Shown one piece after another: positions 34,747-43,323 of a stretch of 64,000 nt of DNA. The position numbers were made by a program, and so were the translations under genes. Below the pieces are notes generated by a model. It saw only the letters and a list, made by a program, of their open reading frames with translations. It ran no database searches and was not told where the DNA came from. Each line of letters starts with the position of its first letter. Position 1 is the first letter of the stretch. The stretch lies in assembly GCF_001425905.1 (NCBI RefSeq), contig NZ_LMDY01000013.1, positions 502,177-566,176 on the forward strand. Direction: 5' to 3'. This DNA comes from Methylibium sp. Root1272 (GTDB lineage: Bacteria; Pseudomonadota; Gammaproteobacteria; Burkholderiales; Burkholderiaceae_C).

Positions 34747-35352
34747 ATGCTCCGACGCCTTCTCACCGCCCTGACGCTGCTCGCCACGCTGGCGCTCGGC
34801 GGCTGCGGCTACAACGACTTCCAGCGCCTCGACGAGGCCACCAAGAGCGCCTGGGCCGAGGTGCTGAACCAGTACCAGCGCCGTGCCGACCTGATCCCCA
34901 ACGTGGTGGCCACCGTCAAGGGCGAGGCCAACTTCGAGCAGGAGACGTTGACCAAGGTGGTCGAGGCGCGCGCCAAGGCCACCAGCATCCAGGCCACGCC
35001 GGAGCTGATCAACAACCCCGAGGCCTTCCAGAAGTTCCAGGCCGCGCAGGGCGAGCTGAGCGGCGCGCTGTCGCGGCTGCTGGTGGTGACCGAGAACTAC
35101 CCGAACCTGAAGGCCAACCAGGGCTTCCAGGACCTGCGCGTGCAGCTCGAGGGCACCGAGAACCGCATCACCGTGGCGCGCAACCGCTACATCAAGGCGG
35201 TGCAGGACTACAACGTGCTCGCGCGCAGCTTCCCGAGCAACCTGACCGCGATGGTGTTCGGCTACGCGGCCAAGCCCAACTTCACGGTGCAGAACGAGGC
35301 GCAGATCTCGGCGCCGCCGGCGGTGAGTTTCGAGAAGCCGGCCTCGAAGTGA
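34747..35352 (+). CDS. lemA: LemA family protein
   Basis: 201 residues, the normal LemA length. A lipoprotein-like signal (LLATLALGGCGYNDFQ, Cys near residue 19) leads to the hallmark segment EVLNQYQRRADLIPNVVATVKG, then FEQETLTKVVEARAKA and AARNRYI-like NRITVARNRYIKAVQDYN. The fold is an extended helical bundle facing the periplasm. LemA genes usually sit beside TPM-domain genes, as here. AAAGGACCCACCCC precedes the ATG. The biochemical role is not established; an envelope-stress or protein quality role is commonly proposed. Confidence 0.92.
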   Translation: MLRRLLTALTLLATLALGGCGYNDFQRLDEATKSAWAEVLNQYQRRADLIPNVVATVKGEANFEQETLTKVVEARAKATSIQATPELINNPEAFQKFQAAQGELSGALSRLLVVTENYPNLKANQGFQDLRVQLEGTENRITVARNRYIKAVQDYNVLARSFPSNLTAMVFGYAAKPNFTVQNEAQISAPPAVSFEKPASK

Positions 35353-35359
35353 GACCTTG

Positions 35360-36277
35360 ATGCGACACGGCTGGCGGCGCTGGCTCGCAAGCCTGGCGCT
35401 GGCGTTGCTGGGGGTGGGTCCGTGGAGCGCGAGCAGCGCCCAGGACCTGCGGCCGGTGCCGGTGCTCAGCGCCAGCGTGATCGACCAGACCGGCACGCTG
35501 ACGCGCGCGCAGGTCAGCGCGCTGGAGGCCAAGCTCGCGGCCTTCGAGCGCGAGGCCGGCTCGCAGCTGGTGGTGCTGGTCGTCGCGACCACCCAGCCCG
35601 AGGACATCGCCGCCTACGCGCAGCGCGTCGGCGAGAGCTGGAAGATCGGCCGGCGCGAGGTCGGCGACGGCCTGATCGTGCTGGTGGCCAAGGACGACCG
35701 CAAGGTCCGCATCGAGGTGGCCAAGGCGCTCGAGGGCGCGGTGCCCGACCTGGCGGCCAAACAGATCATCGACCGTGCGCTGACGCCGGCCTTCCGGGCC
35801 GGCGATTTCGCGGGCGGTCTGAACGCGGCGGTCGACCAGCTCGCGGCGCGCATCCGCGGCGAGGCGCTGCCGGCGCCCGGCTCCGGGCCCAGGGCGGCCG
35901 AGTCCGGCGCGCAATGGCAGGACTTCGCGATGTTCTTCCTGCTCGCGGTGCCGATCGCCGGCGCCGTGCTGACCGGTGTGCTGGGCCGCAAGCTCGGCAC
36001 GCTGGCCACCAGCGCCGGGGCCGGCGGCCTGGCCTGGGCGGTGTCGGCCAGCCTGCTGATCGGCGGCGCGGCCGCGTTGGTGGCGCTGGTGCTGGTGGGG
36101 GTGCTGGGGCTCGGTGCGGCGCGGCGGCGCGGCCTCGACACCGGCGGCCATGGCGTGCCACCCATCATCTGGGGCGGCGGGGGCAGTGGCGGCGGTTGGG
36201 GCGGTGGCGGCGGCGGTGGTTTCTCGTCCGGCGGCGGCGGTGATTTCGGCGGCGGCGGCGCGTCGGGGGACTGGTGA
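35360..36277 (+). CDS. TPM domain protein, YgcG-like, Gly-rich C-terminus
   Basis: 305 residues: signal peptide (about 1-30, LASLALALLGVGPWSASSA), then a TPM (TLP18.3/Psb32/MOLO-1) domain at about 35-165. That domain contains VIDQTGTLTRAQVSALEAKL, GSQLVVLVVATTQPEDI, WKIGRREVGDGLIVLVAKDDRK and IDRALTPAFRAGDFAGGL. Two hydrophobic helices (about 193-260) follow, and the tail is almost pure Gly and Ser. This is the standard YgcG layout and the usual partner of LemA. ATG at 35360 was preferred over the TTG three bases earlier. It starts seven bases after lemA. Confidence 0.9.
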   Translation: MRHGWRRWLASLALALLGVGPWSASSAQDLRPVPVLSASVIDQTGTLTRAQVSALEAKLAAFEREAGSQLVVLVVATTQPEDIAAYAQRVGESWKIGRREVGDGLIVLVAKDDRKVRIEVAKALEGAVPDLAAKQIIDRALTPAFRAGDFAGGLNAAVDQLAARIRGEALPAPGSGPRAAESGAQWQDFAMFFLLAVPIAGAVLTGVLGRKLGTLATSAGAGGLAWAVSASLLIGGAAALVALVLVGVLGLGAARRRGLDTGGHGVPPIIWGGGGSGGGWGGGGGGGFSSGGGGDFGGGGASGDW

Positions 36278-36786
36278 TGATGAACCGGCTGACCCGTCTG
36301 CTGCGCCACTGCTGGCTCGACGAGGACGACGCGCGCCGCGCGCTCGGTCCGGTGGCGCTGGAGCGCATCGAGCAGCGCGTGCGCGCCAGCGAGGCGGCGC
36401 ACAGCGGCGAGATCCGCGTCTGCGTGGAGGCGGGGCTGCCGCTGGGCTACCTGTGGCGCGACGTCGACGCCCACGATCGTGCGCTGTCGCTGTTCGGCAA
36501 GCTGCGCGTGTGGGACACCGAGCACAACAACGGCGTGCTGATCTACCTGCTGCTGGCCGATCACCGCATCGAGATCGTGGCCGACCGCGGCCTCACGCGG
36601 CACGTCGATGCCGCGGGGTGGCAGGCCATCGTCGACGGCATGGGCGCGGCCTTCCGCGAGCAGCGCTTCGAGGACGGGCTGCACGCCGCGATCGACGCCG
36701 TGGATGCCGTGCTGCGCGAGCACTTCCCGGTGGCGCCGGGGGGTGGCAATCCGAACGAATTGCCGGACACTCCGGTCCTGCGTTGA
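36277..36786 (+). CDS. TPM domain protein, second and shorter
   Basis: About 169 residues, beginning in the stop of the previous gene (TGATGATGA), so translation is coupled. A TPM domain of the cytosolic or membrane-peripheral type is seen: GEIRVCVEAGLPLGYLWRD, LFGKLRVWDTEHNNGVLIYL, LLADHRIEIVADRGLTRHV and FREQRFEDGLHAAIDAV. No signal peptide precedes it, and the Gly-rich tail is absent. LemA followed by two TPM proteins is a conserved trio in betaproteobacteria and probably forms one functional unit at the inner membrane. Confidence 0.88.
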   Translation: MMNRLTRLLRHCWLDEDDARRALGPVALERIEQRVRASEAAHSGEIRVCVEAGLPLGYLWRDVDAHDRALSLFGKLRVWDTEHNNGVLIYLLLADHRIEIVADRGLTRHVDAAGWQAIVDGMGAAFREQRFEDGLHAAIDAVDAVLREHFPVAPGGGNPNELPDTPVLR

Positions 36787-36824
36787 CCGACGCCCGCACG
36801 ACCTCCGACCGAAAGACCCCCACG

Positions 36825-37595
36825 ATGCGTTCCTACTTCGCCTGGATCGCGGCCGCCCTGCTGGCCGCGCCGGCCGTCGCGGCCGACCACCCCTGGCTCA
36901 GCTCGCCGCTGCGCACCCAGCAGCCCGAGACCTACTTCACCAACCTGCGCGACGGCGACAGCATCGAGACGCCCTTCGTGCTGAAGTTCGGCCTGTCGCG
37001 CTACGGGCTGGCGCCGATCGTGAAGCCGGTCGACGGCGCCGGGCACCACCACCTGCTGGTCAACCGCGACCTGCCGCTCGACTTCACCAAGCCGCTGCCC
37101 TTCAACGACCAGTACATCCACTTCGGCAAGGGCCAGATGGAGACGGTGCTCACCTTCGTGCCCGGCACCTACACGCTGCGGCTGCTGCTGGCGGACCACA
37201 AGCACATCCCCTACTTCGTCTACAGCAAGCCGATGAAGATCACGGTGACGAAGAAGAACGAGGACGTCGACCCGAAGACGCTGATCCAGCCGGGCGTCGC
37301 GATCCTCGAGCCGCGCAGCGGCGAGCCGCAGCGCCCGCCGTTCCGGGTGCGGCTGCATGCGTCGGGCCTGAACGTGGGCCACGTCGACATCCAGGACAAG
37401 GGCGTGGGCCACTTCCGCCTGATCGCCGAGCGGGCCGGCGCGCCGACCGAGCGCATCGACCTCGTCAAGGGGCTGACCGAGGTCTGGCTCGCGCCGCCGC
37501 CGGGCAACTACAAGCTCAAGGTCGAGCTGGTGCAGAACGCCGACCAGCAGGTGATGGCCACGTCGGCGCCGATCGACCTCGAAGTGCCGCGCTGA
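36825..37595 (+). CDS. DUF4399-containing periplasmic protein (duplicated domain)
   Basis: 256 residues with a Sec signal (MRSYFAWIAAALLAAPAVAA). Two related beta-rich domains follow. The first (about 38-135) contains the DUF4399 features VLKFGLSRYGLAPI, GAGHHHLLVNRDLP, FGKGQMETVLTFVPGTYTLRLLLADHKHIPY. The second (about 150-255) repeats the plan with VRLHASGLNVGHVD, VGHFRLIAE and GLTEVWLAPPPGNYKLKVEL, but lacks the HHH cluster. The His cluster could bind a metal; that is inference. Function is unknown. It lies 38 bases after the TPM gene and may be transcribed with it. Confidence 0.8.
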   Translation: MRSYFAWIAAALLAAPAVAADHPWLSSPLRTQQPETYFTNLRDGDSIETPFVLKFGLSRYGLAPIVKPVDGAGHHHLLVNRDLPLDFTKPLPFNDQYIHFGKGQMETVLTFVPGTYTLRLLLADHKHIPYFVYSKPMKITVTKKNEDVDPKTLIQPGVAILEPRSGEPQRPPFRVRLHASGLNVGHVDIQDKGVGHFRLIAERAGAPTERIDLVKGLTEVWLAPPPGNYKLKVELVQNADQQVMATSAPIDLEVPR

Positions 37596-37615
37596 GGCCG
37601 GCGCTCCGGCGCGCC

Positions 37616-38881
37616 TCAGCCCGGCTCGCGCATCGAGCCGGCCACGAGGTCGAAGCGGAACAGCCGGCATTCGATCGGGCCGTTCCACATCGGCACGCGC
37701 CGGCTCTCCTTCAGGCGCATCGACTGCGGCAGTTTCATGTCGGGGCTGAGCACCCACGCGGTCCAGCCCGGGTAGGCGCGCTTCCAGTGGCTGGCGAGGC
37801 GGGCGAAGAACTCGTTGGCCGAGGCGCCGTCCTCGAAGCCCTCGCGCGCGACGGTCGGCGGCGCGCGCCGCCCGGTGCCGTCGCCGCGCGAGCCCTTGGG
37901 GTCGATGCGCTCGCCATAGGGCGGGTTGAGCATCAGCGTGCCGGCGGCGGCCGGGGCGCTGCGTTGCAGCGCGTCGACCGTCTTCAACTCGATCGCGGCC
38001 GCGACGCCGGCGCGCTGGGCGTTGCGCGCTGCGAAGTCGGTCATGCGGAAGGCCACGTCGCCGGCGAAGATCGGTACCGCGCTGGCATGCACGGCGGCGC
38101 GCGCGGCCTCGCGCAGCTCGCGCCACAGGCGCTGGCTGCCGGCATCGCGAAACGGTCCGAGTCGCTCGAACGCGAAGCGCCGCAGCGAGCCGGGCGCGAT
38201 GCCGCAGGCGATCTGCGCCGCCTCGATCGCGATCGTGCCGGAACCGCACACCGGGTCGAGCAGCGGTCCGTCGGCCTCGCGGCCCTGCCAGCCGGCCGCG
38301 GCCAGCATCGCGGCGGCCAGCGTCTCCTTCAGCGGCGCCTCGCCCTGGTCTTCACGCCAGCCGCGCTTGAACAGCGCCTCGCCCGAGGTGTCGACATACA
38401 GCGTGGCGTGTTCGGGCGCCAGGTGCAGCAGCAGGGGCAGGTCGGGGCGGCGGGTGTCGACGCTGGGGCGCGCGCCGAGCGCGTCGCGCATCGCATCGCA
38501 CACGCCGTCCTTGATGCGCAGCGCGGCGAAGTTCAGGCTCTTGAGCGGCGCGCGCTGGGCCGTCACGTCGACCTTCAGGGTCTGCGTCGGGGTGATCCAG
38601 TCGGGCCAGCGCGGGCTGCGGGCCAGCGCGTACAGGTCGTCCTCGCTGCGGTAGGGCGCGTCGGCCACCTGCCACAGCACGCGCTGGGCGAGCCGGCTGC
38701 CGAGGTTGAGCGCCATCGCCTCGCGCGGGCCGCCGCGCACCATCACGCCGCCGCGCTGCGTCTGCGCCGCGGCACCGGGCAGCAGCCGGGCCACCTCGTC
38801 GGCCAGCAGCGCTTCGACGCCGGCGGCGCAGGGCAGGAACAGGGAGGACGGCGGGGCGTCGGGCGGAAGGGCGGCGTTCAT
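37616..38881 (-). CDS. THUMP domain class I RNA N2-guanine methyltransferase (RlmL/YcbY-like)
   Basis: 421 residues. A THUMP RNA-binding domain occupies about 50-160. A Rossmann-type SAM methyltransferase domain then shows LLDPVCGSGTIAIEAAQIA and the catalytic LMLNPPYGERI motif IV, typical of N2-guanine methylation. It matches the N-terminal methyltransferase (RlmL) half of E. coli RlmKL without the RlmK half. The likely target is guanine in 23S rRNA (G2445 in E. coli numbering), by homology. The gene ends 20 bases from the convergent DUF4399 gene. Confidence 0.88.
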   Translation of the reverse strand: MNAALPPDAPPSSLFLPCAAGVEALLADEVARLLPGAAAQTQRGGVMVRGGPREAMALNLGSRLAQRVLWQVADAPYRSEDDLYALARSPRWPDWITPTQTLKVDVTAQRAPLKSLNFAALRIKDGVCDAMRDALGARPSVDTRRPDLPLLLHLAPEHATLYVDTSGEALFKRGWREDQGEAPLKETLAAAMLAAAGWQGREADGPLLDPVCGSGTIAIEAAQIACGIAPGSLRRFAFERLGPFRDAGSQRLWRELREAARAAVHASAVPIFAGDVAFRMTDFAARNAQRAGVAAAIELKTVDALQRSAPAAAGTLMLNPPYGERIDPKGSRGDGTGRRAPPTVAREGFEDGASANEFFARLASHWKRAYPGWTAWVLSPDMKLPQSMRLKESRRVPMWNGPIECRLFRFDLVAGSMREPG

Positions 38882-38975
38882 GCGTGCAGAGGGGTTCGAG
38901 GGTTGCGCTTGCGCCTCGGTGGACGCCGGGCGGGGCGCTGGGTCTTGTGGCCGGTTCGGGCCCGAGACCTCGGCC

Positions 38976-40499
38976 TCACATCATCGTGCGCCGCAGGTTG
39001 GCCGGCGCGATCTTCAGCGCCTCGCGGTACTTCGCCACCGTGCGGCGCGCCACCTGGATGCCCTGCTCCTCCAGCATGCTGCTGAGCTGGCTGTCCGACA
39101 GCGGCTTCTTCGCGTCTTCGGCACTGACCAGCTGCTTGATCAGCGCGCGCACCGCGGTGCTCGACGCGTTGCCGCCAGCCTCGGTGTTGAGCGAGGAGCC
39201 GAAGAAGTACTTCAGCTCGAAGGTGCCGTAGGGCGTGGACATGTACTTGGCCGTGGTCACGCGCGAGATGGTCGACTCGTGCAGGCCCAGCTCGTCGGCG
39301 ATCTCGCGCAGCACCAGCGGCTTCATCGCGATCGCGCCGTGGCTGAAGAAGGCCTTCTGCCGCTCGACGATGGCCTGCGAGACACGCTGGATGGTGTCGA
39401 AGCGCTGCAGGATGTTCTTCATGAACCAGCGCGCCTCCTGCAGCCGCGAGCTCAGGCCCGCGCCCGATTCGGTGCGCGCGCCGCGCTGCTGCTTGATCGC
39501 CTGCGCGTAGAGGTCATTGATGCGCAGCTTGGGCATCACGTCGGGATTGAGCACGACGCGCCAGCCGCGGCCGGCCTTCTGCACGATCACGTCGGGCACG
39601 ATGATGTTGGCCTCGGCCTTGGTGAAGGGCCGGCCGGGCTTGGGCTCGCAGCGCACGATCAGCGCCTGCGCGGCCTTCAGCAGCTCCTCGTCGGCGCCGG
39701 TGGCGGCCATCAGCTTCTTGCCGTCGCGCCGGGCCAGCAGCTCGAGGTGGTACTTGCAGATCAGGATCGCGATCATCTGCGCCTCGCAGCGCGGCCCGGC
39801 CCGCAACTGCAGCGTCAGGCACTCCGACAGGTCGCGCGCACCGACGCCCAGCGGCTCCAGGTTGTGCAGCCACTTCAGCGCGCAGCGCAGGCGGTCGAGC
39901 AGTTCCTCGACCGCGATGTCGTCCTCGTCGCCGGCCAGGCGTTGGGCGATCTCTTCCAGAGGGTCGGCCAGGTAGCCGTCCTCGTCGAGCGACTCGATCA
40001 GCACCATCACCGCGCCGCGGTCCTCGTCGCTCAGTCGCATGCCGCGCAACTGGTCGCGCAGATGGTCCTGCAGGCTGACCCCGGCGCTGCTGCGCTCCAT
40101 GGGGTCGAACTCGTCGCTGTCGTTGTTGCTGGCCTTGCCGGGCGTCTCACGGATGCCGTCGAAGTCCTCGCGCTCGGTGCCGTTCTCCCAGTCCTCGCGC
40201 TCGGTGGTGCCGAAATCGGCCGCGTCCACCGCCACGGGCTCGGGGTCGGCGGCCACCTCGGACCCCGAGCCCTCCCAGGCTTCGTCGGCCTGGCGCTCGG
40301 TGACCGTGGCGCGCTCCACCGGTGCGTCGAACGGGGTCGGCGCGTCTTCCTCCACTTCGAGGAAGGGGTTCTGCTCCAGCATCTGCTCGACTTCCTGGTG
40401 AAGCTCGAGCGTGGACAGCTGCAGCAGCCGGATCGACTGCTGCAGCTGCGGCGTCAGCGCCAGATGCTGCGAAAAACGGACCTGCAGGGAAGGCTTCAT
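38976..40499 (-). CDS. rpoN: RNA polymerase sigma-54 factor
   Basis: 507 residues. Region I is Gln/Leu-rich ([23 protein letters not shown]) and ends in acidic region II. The core-binding part and the helix-turn-helix (LVLREIADELGLHESTISRVT) follow, and the RpoN box ARRTVAKYRE stands near the C-terminus. It directs transcription from -24/-12 promoters with enhancer-binding activators. The ATG overlaps the lptB stop by one base. lptA-lptB-rpoN is the conserved order in beta- and gammaproteobacteria. The usual hpf and ptsN genes do not follow; an RNA methyltransferase lies downstream. Confidence 0.97.
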   Translation of the reverse strand: MKPSLQVRFSQHLALTPQLQQSIRLLQLSTLELHQEVEQMLEQNPFLEVEEDAPTPFDAPVERATVTERQADEAWEGSGSEVAADPEPVAVDAADFGTTEREDWENGTEREDFDGIRETPGKASNNDSDEFDPMERSSAGVSLQDHLRDQLRGMRLSDEDRGAVMVLIESLDEDGYLADPLEEIAQRLAGDEDDIAVEELLDRLRCALKWLHNLEPLGVGARDLSECLTLQLRAGPRCEAQMIAILICKYHLELLARRDGKKLMAATGADEELLKAAQALIVRCEPKPGRPFTKAEANIIVPDVIVQKAGRGWRVVLNPDVMPKLRINDLYAQAIKQQRGARTESGAGLSSRLQEARWFMKNILQRFDTIQRVSQAIVERQKAFFSHGAIAMKPLVLREIADELGLHESTISRVTTAKYMSTPYGTFELKYFFGSSLNTEAGGNASSTAVRALIKQLVSAEDAKKPLSDSQLSSMLEEQGIQVARRTVAKYREALKIAPANLRRTMM

Positions 40500-41254
40500 T
40501 ACATCCTGAAGTGCTCGCCGAGGTAGACCTTGCGGACGTCGGGGTTCTCGACGATCTGCTCGGGGGTGCCTTCGGCCAGCACGCGTCCTTCACTGATGAT
40601 GTAGGCGCGGTGGCAGATGCCCAGGGTCTCGCGCACGTTGTGGTCGGTGATCAGCACGCCGATGCCGCGGCTCTTGAGGAAACCGATGATTCGCTGGATC
40701 TCGATCACCGCGATCGGATCGACGCCGGCGAACGGCTCGTCGAGCAGGATGAAGCGCGGCTGCGTGGCCAGCGCGCGGGCGATCTCGACGCGCCGCCGCT
40801 CGCCGCCCGACAGCGCCGGGGCCGGGCTGTCGCGCAGCTTGTCGATCGACAGGTCGTGCAGCAGGCCGTCGAGCAGCTCGTCGATGCGGGCCTTGGTGTA
40901 GGCCTTGCCGCGCTCGTCGAACTGCAGCTCCAGCACCGCGCGGATGTTCTCCTCGACGGTGAGCTTGCGGAAGATCGAGGCCTCCTGCGGCAGGTAGGAC
41001 AGCCCGAGGCGCGAGCGCTGGTGGATCGGCAGGCGCTCGATCGGCGCGCCGTCGATGCGGATCTCGCCGGCGTCGGCGCGCACCAGGCCCACGATCATGT
41101 AGAAGCTGGTGGTCTTGCCGGCGCCGTTCGGGCCGAGCAAGCCCACCACCTCGCCGGCCGCGACCGCCAGATGCACGTCCTTGACGACCTTGCGGGCGCC
41201 GTAGCTCTTCTGCAGTCCGCGAGCCTCCAGGCGGCTCGCCGTCGCCGTGTTCAT
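40499..41254 (-). CDS. lptB: LPS export ABC transporter ATP-binding protein LptB
   Basis: 251-residue ABC ATPase that powers lipopolysaccharide extraction with LptF and LptG. Walker A is GPNGAGKTT, the Q-loop is [17 protein letters not shown], the signature is [15 protein letters not shown] and Walker B is [16 protein letters not shown], followed by [12 protein letters not shown]. These are the specific LptB forms. The start overlaps the end of lptA (ATGA-type overlap at 41251-41254), and the stop overlaps the rpoN start. Translation is probably coupled across all three genes. Confidence 0.97.
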   Translation of the reverse strand: MNTATASRLEARGLQKSYGARKVVKDVHLAVAAGEVVGLLGPNGAGKTTSFYMIVGLVRADAGEIRIDGAPIERLPIHQRSRLGLSYLPQEASIFRKLTVEENIRAVLELQFDERGKAYTKARIDELLDGLLHDLSIDKLRDSPAPALSGGERRRVEIARALATQPRFILLDEPFAGVDPIAVIEIQRIIGFLKSRGIGVLITDHNVRETLGICHRAYIISEGRVLAEGTPEQIVENPDVRKVYLGEHFRM

Positions 41255-41880
41255 GGCCGCGCCCCTGCCCCGGAGTTGGGCGCCGAGGCCGGGTTCTCGC
41301 GCGGCGTCAGCACACCGCGCACCCGGCCCGGTGCGGCCGCGGAGGCCGGGCCGCCGAGCACCTGGAACACCTCGGTCACGTTGTCGTAGGAGATGGTGTT
41401 GCCGGCCACCTCGTCGGCCAGCGTGCTGCCGCGAAAGCGCCGCAGCACGGCCTGGTTCACGAGCCGCACGGTGTCGCCGCGGCCGTCGTACTCGAGCCGC
41501 TCGGCCTCGCCCTCGATGTACTCGTCGTTGCTGCCGCGCTTCTGGCGGAAGTAGGCGCGCTTGTTCGGCCAGCCGGTGGCGACCGCAGACTGGTAGCCCT
41601 CGGGGCTCTGGCGCACCTCGACCCGATCGGCGCGGATGACGATGCTGCCCTTGGTGATCTCGACGTTGCCCGACAGGATGTTGAGCTGCTTGACCTCATC
41701 GACCCGCGCCGAATCGGCGGTGAAGGCCAGCGGCTGGCTGCGGTCACTCTTGTCGGCCGCGAAGGCCGGCAGCACGGCCAGCCCCAGCACCGCCAGGAAG
41801 GCCCGGCAAAGGGGCTGCGTCAGCTTGGTGCGCTGCAATGCAGGGTAGGGGGTCGGAGAAGACATGAAGGGAATCGGCAT
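41251..41880 (-). CDS. lptA: LPS transport periplasmic protein LptA
   Basis: 209 residues: signal peptide (about 20-40; [14 protein letters not shown]), then an OstA-like beta-jellyroll with [54 protein letters not shown] and [13 protein letters not shown]. It bridges LptC and LptD across the periplasm. An alternative ATG five codons in gives the same mature protein. The C-terminal 25 residues are Ala/Gly/Pro-rich. lptC, normally just upstream, is absent; dsbA lies there after 92 bases, so lptC must be elsewhere. Confidence 0.93.
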   Translation of the reverse strand: MPIPFMSSPTPYPALQRTKLTQPLCRAFLAVLGLAVLPAFAADKSDRSQPLAFTADSARVDEVKQLNILSGNVEITKGSIVIRADRVEVRQSPEGYQSAVATGWPNKRAYFRQKRGSNDEYIEGEAERLEYDGRGDTVRLVNQAVLRRFRGSTLADEVAGNTISYDNVTEVFQVLGGPASAAAPGRVRGVLTPRENPASAPNSGAGARP

Positions 41881-41972
41881 GAATCTTGCTGCCGATTCTA
41901 GGGTGAGTTCGACCGCTTGCCACGGCCGGCGGCCGCTCCGACGGCCGCTGTCGCGTCGACGCCAAACGAGGG

Positions 41973-42617
41973 TCAGCCGCTCTTGCGAATCTGGGCGATC
42001 AGGTGGTCGGTGATTGCCAGCGCGCGGTCGTTGCTGCCGGCCAGCGAACCCGAGGTGTAGTAGGCCCCGTTGATGCCGATCGCCGGCGTGCCGTCGATCT
42101 TGTAGCCGGCCGACAGCGCCGCGGCCTGGCGGGCCTTGGTCTGCACCGCGAACGAGTTCATCACGTCGAGGAACTTGGCCTTGTCGACCCCATTCTTGGC
42201 CACGAAGTCGCCGATCGCCTCGGGGGTGTTCAGCGGATTGCGTTCCACGTGCATCGCGGTGAAGACCTTGCGGTGCAGCGTGTCGACCAGCCCCTGGGCC
42301 TCGATCGCGAAGTACAGCTTCTGGTGCAGCACGAACGGCACTTCGCGGAAGGCGACCGGCAGGCGCCGGAAGTTGATGTCCGGCGGGAGCTTCTTGACCC
42401 AGGCCTCGAGCATCGGCTCGAAGGCGTGGCAGTGCGGGCAGCCATACCAGAAGAACTCCACGACCTCGAGTTTCTTCGGATCCTGCGTCGGCTGGCGCTG
42501 CGACAGCTTCACGTAGTCCTTGCCCTCGACCGGGCCGCCCTGGGCATGGCCGAGAGCGGGCAGCAGTCCGGCGCAGGTGGTGGCCAGCGACAGGGTCGTG
42601 AAGTCACGACGGTTCAT
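41973..42617 (-). CDS. dsbA: Thiol:disulfide interchange protein DsbA
   Basis: 214 residues. The thioredoxin-like fold with a helical insert carries the CPHC active site in VEFFWYGCPHCHAFEPM at about residue 64, as in DsbA. The cis-Pro loop is seen as IDGTPAIGINGAYYT. It oxidises cysteine pairs in periplasmic proteins and is recharged by DsbB. The leader MNRRDFTTLSLATTCAGLL has an RRDFT Tat-like motif rather than the plain Sec/SRP leader of E. coli DsbA. ATG at 42617 follows AAAGGA at good spacing; an ATG two codons earlier is the alternative. Confidence 0.94.
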   Translation of the reverse strand: MNRRDFTTLSLATTCAGLLPALGHAQGGPVEGKDYVKLSQRQPTQDPKKLEVVEFFWYGCPHCHAFEPMLEAWVKKLPPDINFRRLPVAFREVPFVLHQKLYFAIEAQGLVDTLHRKVFTAMHVERNPLNTPEAIGDFVAKNGVDKAKFLDVMNSFAVQTKARQAAALSAGYKIDGTPAIGINGAYYTSGSLAGSNDRALAITDHLIAQIRKSG

Positions 42618-42676
42618 GAGCATCCTTTCAGCGATCAGACAGACGCAGCGGTGGAGTCATCCCCGCGCCGCGAAGT

Positions 42677-43312
42677 TCATTTCTGCACCCGCACCAGCGC
42701 CGACACGGTGCCGGCACCGTCCAGCGTTTCCTTCACCTTCTCGGCCTCGGCACGCTGTACGAACGGGCCGACGCGCACACGGTACATCGTCCGGCCCGAT
42801 TGCTCGCGCTCGGTGATCTTGGACTCGAAGCCCTGGATCGCCAGCTTGGCGCGCTGCGCCTCGGCCTCCTCGGTGCGCGCGTAGGCGCCGGCCTGCACGA
42901 AATAGACAAACGCTTCGGAGGCTCCGGTGGTGGACAGGTCGGGCCCGGGCCGGGCCGGGCCGCCGCCGCCGAGGATCGCGGCTGGATCGCGACCATCGGG
43001 CGCGGGCCGTGCCGCGCCGGTGGCCGGGCCCGAGGCGGCAGGAGCGGTCGGCGTGCCGGCACCGGAGGCGGCTCCCGCCGGCTTCTTGCCATGCAGCGGC
43101 GTGTTGGGATCCCAGTTGCGGTTGCGTTCGGCCTCGGCCGCGTCCTGCTCCGCGGTGCGCTGCGGGACCTTGTTGATGAACGGGATCGGCACCTTGGTGA
43201 CGTACAGCGCGACGCCCAGCGCGAGCGCCAGGCCGATCAGCAGGCCGACGATCAGGCCGACGATGAAGCCACCGTGCTGCGACGAGCGGCGAGGGAAGGG
43301 GAAGAAGGGCAT
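42677..43312 (-). CDS. SPOR domain cell-division-type protein
   Basis: 211 residues. One transmembrane helix near the N-terminus (GFIVGLIVGLLIGLALALGVALYV written here in part, about 15-38) is followed by a long Pro/Ala/Gly linker. A C-terminal SPOR domain (about 135-210) contains FVYFVQAGAYARTEEAEA and YRVRVGPFVQRAEAEKV. SPOR domains bind denuded glycan strands at the division septum, so the protein resembles FtsN and DedD. It starts 11 bases after argS on the same strand and is followed by dsbA, a common betaproteobacterial order. Confidence 0.88.
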   Translation of the reverse strand: MPFFPFPRRSSQHGGFIVGLIVGLLIGLALALGVALYVTKVPIPFINKVPQRTAEQDAAEAERNRNWDPNTPLHGKKPAGAASGAGTPTAPAASGPATGAARPAPDGRDPAAILGGGGPARPGPDLSTTGASEAFVYFVQAGAYARTEEAEAQRAKLAIQGFESKITEREQSGRTMYRVRVGPFVQRAEAEKVKETLDGAGTVSALVRVQK

Positions 43313-43323
43313 GGCAGCTCCGG

